DNA of 21,708 nt, taken from contig DDQZ01000071.1 of the NCBI GenBank assembly GCA_002343505.1, positions 1 to 21,708 on the forward strand, written 5' to 3'. Positions 13,550 to 21,028 of this stretch are shown here, piece after piece. This DNA comes from Verrucomicrobiaceae bacterium UBA2429 (GTDB taxonomy: Bacteria; Verrucomicrobiota; Verrucomicrobiia; Verrucomicrobiales; Verrucomicrobiaceae). Every line of letters begins with the position of its first letter. The stretch's first letter is position 1. A model generated the notes under the pieces. It saw only the letters and a program-made list of their open reading frames with translations, was not told where the DNA came from and did no database searches. The position numbers were made by a program, and so were the translations under genes.

Positions 13550-13918
13550 ATGCCCTCCTCCGACAACCAGCACGACATTGACATCGCCAAAGTCAGCGAG
13601 CGCGCGCAGGACATCGAGGACAAGCTGCCCAAACTGCGCCAGTGGATGGCACAGGCAAAGCTGATGCTCGCCCTCGTGCGCGACTACTGGTCGGGCCGCT
13701 ACCGCCAGGTGCCCTACTGGGTGATCAGCGCCTGCGCGCTCGCCCTGCTATATGTCCTGAATCCGCTGGATGTGATTCCTGATGTGATACCCGGCCTTGG
13801 TTATCTGGACGACGCCACCGTTGTGGCATTTTGCCTCAAGCTCATCGAGCGGGAACTGGAGCGCTACCGGCTCTGGAAGGAGGGCGGCGGGGGTGGTCAA
13901 GCCATGACGAATGTTTGA
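13550..13918 (+). CDS. YkvA/DUF1232 family small membrane protein
   Basis: A 122-residue protein of the DUF1232 (YkvA-like) family. An amphipathic helical N-terminus (SERAQDIEDKLPKLRQWMAQAK) is followed by WVISACALALLYVLNPLDVIPDVIPGLGYLDDA, where the hallmark NPLDVIPDVIP segment and GYLDD follow one hydrophobic helix. The protein ends in a Gly-rich tail. The molecular role of the family is unknown. It is placed 39 bp after the cyclophilin gene and is the last plus-strand gene before a convergent L,D-transpeptidase. A short inverted repeat CGAATG/CATTCG (13908-13924) spans its stop codon and lies in the 10-bp gap between the two convergent genes. Confidence 0.85.
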   Translation: MPSSDNQHDIDIAKVSERAQDIEDKLPKLRQWMAQAKLMLALVRDYWSGRYRQVPYWVISACALALLYVLNPLDVIPDVIPGLGYLDDATVVAFCLKLIERELERYRLWKEGGGGGQAMTNV

Positions 13919-13928
13919 CATTCGCCGC

Positions 13929-14822
13929 TCATTCCTCGGGCATGTCCACCTTGCGAATCTCCTCGATGGGAGCGCTCGGAGCGGAGGGTGGTGCTGGCGT
14001 CGCGGGAACCGAGGGTGCGGGCGCGGGAACGGGGGCGTCCGCCGGCAGGGTCGTCGTCACACTGGACGGCGGCGCGCCATTGGCAGCCGTAGGCTCGGCC
14101 GGGGGCGTTGAGCCTTCGGCAAGCGCTTTGGCAGCCTCCTCCTCGGCTTTCTTTTTGGAGGCGGCGAGCTTGGCGGCGTTCGCTTTGGCCTTTTCGGCGG
14201 ACTGTTTGAGATAGGTCTTATAGTCGGGGCCGCTGCCGGTGATGGTGACCGGAGTGCCCACTGAAGTGTTGCGAAACATGGTGCCGGCGATGCCGGATGG
14301 CAGGCGGATGCAGCCGTGGGAGGCCCTGCGTCCGGGACGCGGGATGGGGCCGATGTGCATGCCAACACCGTCACCGGTGAGCCTCATGAAGTAGGTCATT
14401 TTGGCCGGTTCAAAACGTCCGCCAGGCGGCAGGAGGTCGCGTCCTTGTTTGAAGTCGGAGTTCACCAGCTTGCCATTCGCGTCGTAACCCTTCCCATAGA
14501 GGTTCGAAACCTTGTCGGCGACTTTTTCAAGGATTTTGAACTCGCCGACGGGTGTCGGGAAACTGGTGATGCCGGATGCCACATAGGTCCAGCCGATCTC
14601 ATCCTCACCGTGGTAAAGCCGGGCTTTCTGCTCATCCACGTTGATTTTGATCGAGGTGATGTTTTTGCCCTGGCCTTTCCATTCAAAGAGGCCGGCGGGC
14701 TTTTTCACAGGCTCCGGCTCCGGGGGAGGAGGTGGAGGCGCGGTTTTACATGCGGCCAGGCAGATGACAAGACCGGCAAGAGCGGTCTGGCAGGTGCGTG
14801 GCAGGACAAGGGAAGGGGGCAT
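13929..14822 (-). CDS. Lipoprotein L,D-transpeptidase (YkuD domain)
   Basis: A 297-residue cell-wall cross-linking enzyme of the YkuD family, active in the periplasm. The leader ends CLAACKT with lipobox LAAC, so Cys25 is lipid-anchored, followed by a Pro-rich linker (PPPPPPEPEPVKKP). In the catalytic domain (about 54-200), the HIGPIPRP...ASHGCIRLPS region carries His169 and Cys171 in SHGC. An alanine/lysine-rich helix (206-236, KQSAEKAKANAAKLAASKKKAEEE...) and a Pro/Ala/Ser-rich tail (238-287) follow, ending IRKVDMPEE. The tail is unusual for the family. It is 33 bp downstream of the HAD phosphatase gene and is the last gene of that likely operon. Confidence 0.9.
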   Translation of the reverse strand: MPPSLVLPRTCQTALAGLVICLAACKTAPPPPPPEPEPVKKPAGLFEWKGQGKNITSIKINVDEQKARLYHGEDEIGWTYVASGITSFPTPVGEFKILEKVADKVSNLYGKGYDANGKLVNSDFKQGRDLLPPGGRFEPAKMTYFMRLTGDGVGMHIGPIPRPGRRASHGCIRLPSGIAGTMFRNTSVGTPVTITGSGPDYKTYLKQSAEKAKANAAKLAASKKKAEEEAAKALAEGSTPPAEPTAANGAPPSSVTTTLPADAPVPAPAPSVPATPAPPSAPSAPIEEIRKVDMPEE

Positions 14823-14855
14823 TGTGGCGGATGCTAATACGCTTCACTGCCAGTC

Positions 14856-15521
14856 TCAACCAGCGGATTCCAGACATTTCAAAATTTCCAGAGGCCGAGC
14901 GACCAGGATATGCGCGCCGTTTTCACGCAATTCCCGCTCGGAACGAAATCCCCAGGTGACGCCGATGCCCGTCATGCCCGCGTGCCTGGCGAACTCCATG
15001 TCTATGCCGGAGTCGCCGACATAGGCGCAGTCCTTTGGATCCAGCCTCAGCGCTTGCACCACCTCCAGTCCGGCTGCCGGGTCCGGTTTACGCGGCACTT
15101 CGGCGCGCTGGCCGAGAATGATGTCAAAGCAGTCCGCGCCAAAGAAGTGCTCAGTCATCGGCACGGTGAAGCGGTGGGCTTTGTTCGAAATCACGCCCAG
15201 CCGGATGTCGCGCGCTTTCAATGCTGCGAGCAGTTCCGTGATGCCCTCATAGGGCCGTGTCTCCCGCTGCCAGCGCTTGTCATAGTTGGCGCGGTATTCC
15301 TCGACACAGGTCTGTATCAACTCCGGGGTGCGCGCGTGTGGAGGCAGCGCGCGTTCGACGAGGCGGTCCATGCCATCGCCCACCATCTCGCGGAAAAGCT
15401 CCACCTCGCAGCGCGGCCAGCCGCGCCCGTCGAGCATTTCGTTGATGGCCCCGGCGATGTCTGCAAGCGAGTCAATGAGGGTTCCGTCGAGGTCAAAAAG
15501 GGCGGCTTTGAGCATTGCCAT
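14856..15521 (-). CDS. HAD-superfamily phosphatase (phosphoglycolate phosphatase-like)
   Basis: A 221-residue cytoplasmic haloacid-dehalogenase-type phosphatase. Motif I is FDLDGTLIDSL (nucleophile Asp10, general acid Asp12), followed by an all-alpha cap (MVGDGMDRLVERALPP). Motif II is VISNK, motif III has KPDPA with Lys, and motif IV is YVGDSGIDMEFA. The pattern matches Gph/phosphoglycolate phosphatase or pyrophosphatase PpaX; the cap type supports the first but does not prove substrate. Two in-frame ATG codons (15521 and 15515) are possible; I use the longer. It lies 33 bp after the hydrolase gene and 33 bp before the L,D-transpeptidase gene. Confidence 0.85.
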   Translation of the reverse strand: MAMLKAALFDLDGTLIDSLADIAGAINEMLDGRGWPRCEVELFREMVGDGMDRLVERALPPHARTPELIQTCVEEYRANYDKRWQRETRPYEGITELLAALKARDIRLGVISNKAHRFTVPMTEHFFGADCFDIILGQRAEVPRKPDPAAGLEVVQALRLDPKDCAYVGDSGIDMEFARHAGMTGIGVTWGFRSERELRENGAHILVARPLEILKCLESAG

Positions 15522-15554
15522 TCGTTGCCACGGCGCGCCATCGCGCGCAAGGCG

Positions 15555-16580
15555 TCATCTGCCGGCTTCGGTGCCGCCCTGGATTTTGAAAACCTCCTTG
15601 ATCTCCCAGACGGCTGGCTTGCCGCGTTGCTGCGCGGCCAGCCAGTTCAAGCCCGGGGTTTTGAGAATCTCATGACCGCCTTCGAACAGGGTGACGCGCG
15701 TGTTGCCGGAGGTTTTGCGGAACAGCACGCTTTTCGGTTCAAAAACCGGGTCCGGTTCCGGCGCTGGCCAGTTGGCGGGACGCTGCATGGTTTCATAATA
15801 GGCGGCGATTTCCGCCAAGGGCAGTCGGTCCGCCTCCGGCACCACCGCGTTAAAGGCATGGAGACTGTGCCGGAAGGGGACACTGCCCGAGCGTCCATCG
15901 TGGATGCCGTGGGAGATGTCGAGATTCACACCGCGGGCTTGGTGCAGCCAAGTGAGAGGACTCCGGCGGCGGGCGTCGGCAAGACGCTGCTCGCTGTCCG
16001 GAGGGCCGCCGAGGGCTGATTCGATGTTTTTAGCGTAGTTGTCCGGCATGCCATCTTTGAGATGCTCGGCATGCCAGGCCGCGATGTCGCTGATGCCGAC
16101 CCAGGCGGACACGCCGGCCCAGATTTCTGGATGCCGCCCGGCCATGAGCATGGCCATGTGACCGCCGCCGCTGGCGCCAATGAGATAGACCCGGGCCTCG
16201 TCCACCCGGCGCGTCTTTTTCATCCAGGCCACGGCGTCGGCGATGTCCTGCACGGCGAGGTTTCCGCCCATCGCTTCGGGTGTGCGGTTGGGACCGCGGA
16301 AATGAGGGAAGACAAAGTGCCAGCCGCGCTCCATGCACCAGCGGGCGAAGACCGGCCCGTTCGAGGTCTGCTTGTAATCCCCACCCCAGGTGTGCAGGCC
16401 CACCAGCAGCGGGCGTGCTTCGGCTGTCCGCGGTGACCAGGCCAGCGCGGGCTGTTCAGTGCCGTCCGCCGTGCTTTTCACAAGGATTTCACCGACTCCG
16501 TCCGGCCAGGCGGAGGGAAGCTGGGTGAATGCGGAGGTCGGGAGCATGAGCAGGGACAGGATGAAAACGCGCGGGAACAT
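15555..16580 (-). CDS. Exported alpha/beta hydrolase (prolyl-oligopeptidase-like esterase)
   Basis: A 341-residue secreted hydrolase. The signal peptide MFPRVFILSLLMLPTSA probably ends near TSA (15-17). The alpha/beta-hydrolase fold has PLLVGLHTWGG (oxyanion region), IGASGGGHMAML with nucleophile Ser137 in G-x-S-G-G, and a late ISHGIHDGRSGSVPFRHSL segment that would hold the acid Asp. The base His is expected in FEGGHEILKTP. DIADAVAWMKK and VYLIGASGGG are typical of prolyl oligopeptidase/S9-like hydrolases. The substrate is unknown. The ATG at 16580 is preferred over a TTG upstream because it begins the signal peptide. It lies 52 bp downstream of the cardiolipin synthase gene. Confidence 0.8.
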   Translation of the reverse strand: MFPRVFILSLLMLPTSAFTQLPSAWPDGVGEILVKSTADGTEQPALAWSPRTAEARPLLVGLHTWGGDYKQTSNGPVFARWCMERGWHFVFPHFRGPNRTPEAMGGNLAVQDIADAVAWMKKTRRVDEARVYLIGASGGGHMAMLMAGRHPEIWAGVSAWVGISDIAAWHAEHLKDGMPDNYAKNIESALGGPPDSEQRLADARRRSPLTWLHQARGVNLDISHGIHDGRSGSVPFRHSLHAFNAVVPEADRLPLAEIAAYYETMQRPANWPAPEPDPVFEPKSVLFRKTSGNTRVTLFEGGHEILKTPGLNWLAAQQRGKPAVWEIKEVFKIQGGTEAGR

Positions 16581-16632
16581 GACAAGCAAACGGCACGGCC
16601 TTGACGGTCATTTCCCGCATTGTTCGCCGGGG

Positions 16633-18084
16633 TCAAAGGACAGGGATGAAGAGGCTGGCGAAGCCGTTGCGCAGCCGGTGGCGCAGGGGTGTTTCCGCAA
16701 GCATGGCAGTGGTGACCTCCACGCTTTCGGCGCGTTTTTTTTCAAAGACGGCGGACAAACGGCGGACGAGGTCCGGGTCATGACAGGCGAGGTTGAACTC
16801 GAAGTTCAGGCGCAGGCTGCGGGGGTCCCAGTTGGTCGAGCCGAGGCAGCACCAGGCGTCATCCACAAGCAGCATCTTCGAGTGATCAAAAGGCGGCGGC
16901 GACTCGAAAATGCGGCAGCCTGTTTTGACCAGTTCGGGATAAAGCGTGCGCGCGGCCCAGGCGACGAGCGGGATGTTGTTGCGCGCGGGTGTGACGATCA
17001 TGACCTCCACACCGCGCAGGGAGCAGAGCTTCAGCGCGGCCATGAGGTGGCTCAAAGGCAGAAAATAGGGGGTGATGATGCAGACGCGCGAGCGCGCTGC
17101 ATTCAGGCTGGCGAACAGCGCCGCCGGCATCACTTCGATGTCCTCGTCCGGACCGTCCACGATGCCGAGAGCATGGGTGGCTCCCGCTGGCTGGAGTTTT
17201 GGAAACCAGGCATTTCCCTCCAATGGCTCTCCCGCGCAGAATTGCCAGTCCTCGGCAAACACGCGCTGCATTTGCTCCACGACCGGGCCGGTGACTCTGA
17301 AATGCAGATCGCGCACCGGGTGCGGGGGATTTTGCAGGATCATGTTGCCCTGGCGGATGTTCATGCCGCCGGTGAAGGCGGCGGCTCCGTCCACGATGAG
17401 GAGCTTTTTGTGGTTGCGCAGGTTCAGGGTGATGAGCCGCATCACGAGGCGGTTCGGCATGAAGCGGCGCACCGGCACTCCCAGCCTGCGCAGTTCCCGC
17501 GTGACCGGCGGCCAGGAGTAGCGTGTGCCGGCGTCATCCACGATGACGCGCACCTCCACACCGCGCGCGCCGGCGCTCACCAGCTCGCGGACAAACTCCG
17601 AGCCTATGCCATGCGCTTCGAAGATGTAGCTGGAAAGGCTGACGCTGGAGCGCGCGGCACGGATGGCCTCCAGCATGGCGGGCATGGCCTCGTCCCCGTT
17701 TTCCAGGATTTCCACCCGGTTGCCCGAAGCGAAATGAAAGCGTGAGATGCGGTCCAGCGTCGTCGCCAGAGCGCAGTCGTTCACGGCGGATTCCGGCTCG
17801 CCATGAATGAAAAGCGGGCAGTCCGGAGCGGGCTGGCGGTAAACCACGCCGATGGCCTCCCTGTAGTCGCGGCCTTTGCGGCGGACGAAATTGATGCCCA
17901 GTAGCGCGTAGAGGCAGGCGCCGACCACCGGTGAAAACACGATGAGCGCCACCCAGAATCCCGCCGAGCGGTGATCGCGATGATGCGTGAGCAGGTGCAG
18001 GAGCGCTGTCAGGCTGAAGGCGAGCGCGACCGCGCCAAGCACGATCATTTCCCAGGTCAGGGCCAGTGTGGGAGAAAATGACAT
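16633..18084 (-). CDS. cls: Cardiolipin synthase (phospholipase D type)
   Basis: A 483-residue inner-membrane enzyme that condenses two phosphatidylglycerols to cardiolipin. Two N-terminal membrane helices (about 12-32 and 42-64) are followed by two PLD domains. Each HKD motif is intact: HKKLLIVD (225-232) with GGMNI following, and HSKMLLVD (401-408) with GSTNWDPRSL following. ENGDEAMPAMLEAIRAA at the start of the first PLD domain and IITPYFLP in the second are typical. The length matches bacterial Cls. The ATG at 18084 begins the anchor and has no Shine-Dalgarno sequence. It is first in the run cls, hydrolase, phosphatase, L,D-transpeptidase and is separated by an intrinsic terminator from the prepilin gene upstream. 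Confidence 0.93.
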   Translation of the reverse strand: MSFSPTLALTWEMIVLGAVALAFSLTALLHLLTHHRDHRSAGFWVALIVFSPVVGACLYALLGINFVRRKGRDYREAIGVVYRQPAPDCPLFIHGEPESAVNDCALATTLDRISRFHFASGNRVEILENGDEAMPAMLEAIRAARSSVSLSSYIFEAHGIGSEFVRELVSAGARGVEVRVIVDDAGTRYSWPPVTRELRRLGVPVRRFMPNRLVMRLITLNLRNHKKLLIVDGAAAFTGGMNIRQGNMILQNPPHPVRDLHFRVTGPVVEQMQRVFAEDWQFCAGEPLEGNAWFPKLQPAGATHALGIVDGPDEDIEVMPAALFASLNAARSRVCIITPYFLPLSHLMAALKLCSLRGVEVMIVTPARNNIPLVAWAARTLYPELVKTGCRIFESPPPFDHSKMLLVDDAWCCLGSTNWDPRSLRLNFEFNLACHDPDLVRRLSAVFEKKRAESVEVTTAMLAETPLRHRLRNGFASLFIPVL

Positions 18085-18119
18085 GTGCTGAGCATTGATG
18101 CGCAAGGCGGAAGTTCGCG

Positions 18120-18160
18120 AGCGAAAAAGAAAGACGCCGCCGGAGTGACCGGCGGCGTCC
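18120..18160 (-). terminator. Intrinsic terminator of the prepilin gene
   Basis: GACGCCGCCGG (18133-18143), AGTGA loop, CCGGCGGCGTC (18149-18159): a perfect 11-bp stem. On the minus strand the stem is followed by TTTCTTTTTCGC. It begins 27 bases after the prepilin stop codon and so separates that gene from cls. Confidence 0.9.
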
Positions 18161-18186
18161 GAGGTATCAAGTGTCATCCAGCCTGG

Positions 18187-19104
18187 TTATTGCTGCGGAG
18201 CGGGCACCGGAGCGGGCGCGGGAGCCGGAGCGGCGCCGGGGAGTTGAGGCAGACCGCCAGGAGCGGCGCCGGGAAGCTGTGGCAGGCCGCCGGGAGCGCC
18301 GGGCATCTGACCGGGCAGTCCGCCAGCGGCAGGGAGCTGTGGCAGACCGCCGGGAGCGCCGGGATATTGTCCGGGGACGGCACCGGGCATGGCCATGTAG
18401 CTGCCGCCGCCGGCGGCGACGACGTTGAGGATGTTTTGCGGCTGATTTTGGCTGGCCATCGTGAAGATGTCGAAGCCTGTGCCAAGCATGCGCGGAGGCA
18501 CGGAGGCGCCCTGCGCGGCCATGAGCTTCACGGTTTCCACACTGGCGTCGTTCTTTCCGACAATGACGGTGCCACCCTGCCAGGCGCGTCCAGGGACGGG
18601 TTTGCCGGCGGCGTCGCAGTTCCACTGCGGCGGCCAGCTTGGCGCGGCCGGATTTTCAAAAACGATGGGCATGATGCTGGAGCTGGTGTTCGACTGCTGC
18701 TGCGTCATCGCCCAATGATTCTCCCCGGCCATGAGAGCCTGGTCGAAGGTGGGCGGGATGCCGATGTTTTTGTTCGGAAGAAAGATGCTGCCTGGGCAGC
18801 CGAAAATGGACTCATCCTGCGTGAGGCCCTCGATGATGAGGGAGCGGAACGCATCGTTGGCGGTGAGCGGCAGGCTGCCGGTGACAGGGCTGGACACGGA
18901 GTCCGGATAGAGACCGTTGTTGTCAGCCGCGTAGGTCATCAGCAGGCCGATGATCTGGCGGCAGTTGGAGCCGCCTTTCATCTGGTTGGCCTTCACCGTG
19001 ATGAGGTTGTAAGTGGGGACCGCCAGGCTCGCGATGATCGCGATGATGGTGATCACCACCAGGAGTTCGATGAGGGTGAACCCTCGTTGCAGTTGTCGTT
19101 TCAT
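18187..19104 (-). CDS. Type IV prepilin-like protein with Pro/Gly repeat tail
   Basis: A 305-residue protein with a class-III leader MKRQLQRG|FTLIELLVVITIIAIIASLAVP: prepilin-peptidase site after Gly8, and Glu at mature +5. A long hydrophobic helix leads to a globular part with CRQIIGLLMTYAADNNGLYPDS, the style of verrucomicrobial/planctomycetal solitary pseudopilins (DUF1559-like or T2SS GspG-like). The last 65 residues (241-305) are low-complexity: GAPGGLPQLP, AAGGLPGQMP, GAPGGLPQLP, GAAPGGLPQLP, then (AP)n. No pilus-assembly gene lies nearby, so its secretion machine must be encoded elsewhere. No Shine-Dalgarno sequence precedes the ATG at 19104. The 185-bp spacer upstream (19105-19289) is AT-rich but has no clear promoter. 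Confidence 0.85.
   Translation of the reverse strand: MKRQLQRGFTLIELLVVITIIAIIASLAVPTYNLITVKANQMKGGSNCRQIIGLLMTYAADNNGLYPDSVSSPVTGSLPLTANDAFRSLIIEGLTQDESIFGCPGSIFLPNKNIGIPPTFDQALMAGENHWAMTQQQSNTSSSIMPIVFENPAAPSWPPQWNCDAAGKPVPGRAWQGGTVIVGKNDASVETVKLMAAQGASVPPRMLGTGFDIFTMASQNQPQNILNVVAAGGGSYMAMPGAVPGQYPGAPGGLPQLPAAGGLPGQMPGAPGGLPQLPGAAPGGLPQLPGAAPAPAPAPVPAPQQ
18238..18360. repeat. Degenerate repeat of about 30 bp encoding the GGLPQLP tail
   Basis: Four related units of 30-33 bp (on the plus strand of the form GAGCTGTGGCAGACCGCCGGGAGCGCCGGG, with variants) encode residues 249-289 of the prepilin-like protein: three PGGLPQLP and one AGGLPGQMP. In-frame repeats of this kind can gain or lose units by slippage. 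Confidence 0.75.
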
Positions 19105-19289
19105 GTTCGTGGTGTTTCTATGTTTTGGATTATGATGTATGCGCCGCCTGGAATTATTTCCCTGCGGCAAATGCATTAGACCTGACAGGCCTGCAAAAGG
19201 CGAGAAAAAATTTGCGCTCTGAATGAGTCGTCACTCCCGCGATGCCTGAAAACCCGTCCCAACCGGCTTCGCGTGCCCGGCTTTTGCTG

Positions 19290-20477
19290 TCAGAACGGGA
19301 AGACCCTCACATTTTCGCCCTCATGAATGGTCTGACCCGGCTCCAGTCGCAACAGCGTGTCTGCCTGGCTGAGTCCGAAAAGCGCGTGGCTCATCTGCAT
19401 GCCCTGCGGGATAAAGCGATCGTGGCGGAGTTGACCGCGCAGGTAGTGGGGGCGGTCGCTGTCATTGCTCAAATTCCGTCCGCACACCGCCGGGAGTGAT
19501 TCCGGTTCAGTGTCTGTTCTACCAAGCAGCCTGAGCAAAGCGGGCCTGACGAATAGCTGGAAGGTGACAAAGCCGGACACAGGGTTTCCCGGCAGGCCGA
19601 AAATGTGGACAGCACGGCCCTGCCAGGTGGTTTGGGCAAACAGGAAGGGCTTGCCGGGTTTCACCTTTACCCGCCAGATTTCCGGCTCGATGCCAAGGGC
19701 GCCCAGGGCGGGCTTGACCTGGTCGCGAGCGCCCACGGAGACTCCGCCGCTGACTAGGATCATGTCATGCTCACGAATGAGTCTTTTGAGTTCCTCCAGT
19801 GTCGCGTTGAAATCGTCTTCGCAGTGCGCGGCTGTCGCGCCCCTCACCCCCGCCTGAGCCAGCATGGCCCGCAGCATGACGCCATTGCTGTTGTAAATCT
19901 GGCCCGGCAGCAGCGCGGCTCCCGGCGGGCGCAGTTCATCGCCAGTGGTCAGCACGGCGGCTTTCGGAGGGGCATGCACGGGCACCGTGGCGTGTCCTTG
20001 CGAGGCCAGCAACCCCAGTCTGCCTGGAGTGAGGGCATCGCCTGCCTTCAGCATGATCTGCCCCGCGCAGAGGTCCGCCCCGGCGCGGCGCACGTTTTCA
20101 CCGGGTGCCACCAGTTCGCGGCAGCGGATGGCGTCCTCCAAGACCTCCACATCCTCCTGCATGATCACCGCGTCAGTTCCTGCGGGAATGGGCGCGCCCG
20201 TGAAGACACGGACAGCTTCGCCCGGGCCGCAGATCAAGGATTGGTCAAGCCCCGCGGGCTGGACACCTTTGAGTTTTAAAATCCTTTCACCCGTGCTTTC
20301 GGCAGCCCGCAGCGCGTAGCCATCCATCATGGAATTGTCAAAACCTGGCAGTGGAAAGTCCGCAAGCATTGTCCGCGCGCACGAGAGTCCGAGTGCGTCC
20401 GGCAGCGGCACCTCGGCGACTGGCAAGGGCGTCACGGCGTCGAGAATGCGTCGCAGGGCTTCGGCTTCGCTGATCAT
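19290..20477 (-). CDS. moeA: Molybdopterin molybdotransferase
   Basis: Inserts molybdate into adenylated molybdopterin to make molybdenum cofactor; cytoplasmic. 395 residues, normal for MoeA. Landmarks: FPLPGFDNSMMDGYAL, VRVFTGAPIPAGTDAVIMQED, AVLTTGDEL, ILVSGGVSVGARDQVKPAL, KVKPGKPFLFA and FGLPGNPVSGFVTFQLFVRP. The MoaB/MogA-like domain and C-terminal domain are both present. Its ATG at 20477 overlaps the stop of the upstream lipoprotein gene (ATGA), so translation is coupled to it. No other Moco genes (moaA-E, mogA) or molybdoenzymes are in the window. A loose stem of six pairs after the stop is too weak to call a terminator. Confidence 0.94.
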   Translation of the reverse strand: MISEAEALRRILDAVTPLPVAEVPLPDALGLSCARTMLADFPLPGFDNSMMDGYALRAAESTGERILKLKGVQPAGLDQSLICGPGEAVRVFTGAPIPAGTDAVIMQEDVEVLEDAIRCRELVAPGENVRRAGADLCAGQIMLKAGDALTPGRLGLLASQGHATVPVHAPPKAAVLTTGDELRPPGAALLPGQIYNSNGVMLRAMLAQAGVRGATAAHCEDDFNATLEELKRLIREHDMILVSGGVSVGARDQVKPALGALGIEPEIWRVKVKPGKPFLFAQTTWQGRAVHIFGLPGNPVSGFVTFQLFVRPALLRLLGRTDTEPESLPAVCGRNLSNDSDRPHYLRGQLRHDRFIPQGMQMSHALFGLSQADTLLRLEPGQTIHEGENVRVFPF

Positions 20478-20971
20478 GGTTCGGAGGACGGCAAAGGTGA
20501 CGCCGAAGTCTCGAATCCCTCAGGCAGGCCTGGCAAGGAGGGCAGGCTTAAGGTGGAGGGTTGTTGCTGGCCGGGCGGCATGGCTGGTTGAATCAGTGGA
20601 GTCGCGGGAGCCGGGGTGAGTTTTCCTGCGGCCCCGGCTCTCTCGTGAATCACCAGGTGAGTCACCTCCGGCCGGCCTTCCCTGATGTCCGCGGTGATAT
20701 ACCAGCCTTTGCGCTCCGGGGTGAGCACCAGGCGCGATCTCTCTCCCAGAGCGGAAACCGCCACCAGTTCCGTGCCGGGCGAGAACGCCGGCATTTGCTC
20801 GCAGCGGATCAGCACATACTCCTGCTCCGGGTTCACCATTTCGACGATGCCGACCAGAACGGTCGAATCGTCATCCTTGTCCTCCTTGGGCGGTTTGTTT
20901 TTCAATGCCGAGCAGCCCGCCAGCAGGATGCATGCAAGGGCATGAACTGGAATAGGGGGGAGTGCTGGCAT
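20474..20971 (-). CDS. Small lipoprotein upstream of moeA
   Basis: A 165-residue predicted lipoprotein. The leader ends ILLAGC with lipobox LAGC (Cys20). A charged linker (KNKPPKEDKDDD) leads to a compact beta-rich part: VGIVEMVNPEQEYVLIRCEQ, FSPGTELVAVSALGERSRLVLTPERKGWYITADIREGRPE, and VTHLVI. The pattern 'G.V..VN....VLI......P..G..L' looks like a small beta-barrel, which I recall in other Verrucomicrobiota lipoproteins but cannot name. The tail is Pro-rich (PAPATPLIQPAMPPGQQQ, LPSLPGLPEG). It overlaps moeA by ATGA and is 57 bp downstream of glgE. A functional link to molybdenum cofactor is not evident. Confidence 0.75.
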   Translation of the reverse strand: MPALPPIPVHALACILLAGCSALKNKPPKEDKDDDSTVLVGIVEMVNPEQEYVLIRCEQMPAFSPGTELVAVSALGERSRLVLTPERKGWYITADIREGRPEVTHLVIHERAGAAGKLTPAPATPLIQPAMPPGQQQPSTLSLPSLPGLPEGFETSASPLPSSEP

Positions 20972-21028
20972 GAGCTGAGTCTAAAGCCGTCGCATCGGTT
21001 TTGGCGAGACATTTTGCGTCCCGTCCCC

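Noticed and set aside
3177..19179. Long antisense or alternative-frame open frames opposite purD (3177-4313), the M3 peptidase (6084-7475), fabF (9106-10542), hydrolase/HAD (14910-16019), cls (16390-17745) and the prepilin (18085-19179)
   Set aside because: Each lies wholly or mostly over a gene with clear family motifs and shows the Arg/Ala/His/Gly-rich composition typical of reverse-complemented GC-rich codons. None carries a domain I recognise.
19242..19499. Plus-strand open frame of 85 codons over the moeA 3' end
   Set aside because: Mostly antisense to the conserved C-terminus of moeA, with no domain and no ribosome binding site. It was considered because it starts in the intergenic spacer.
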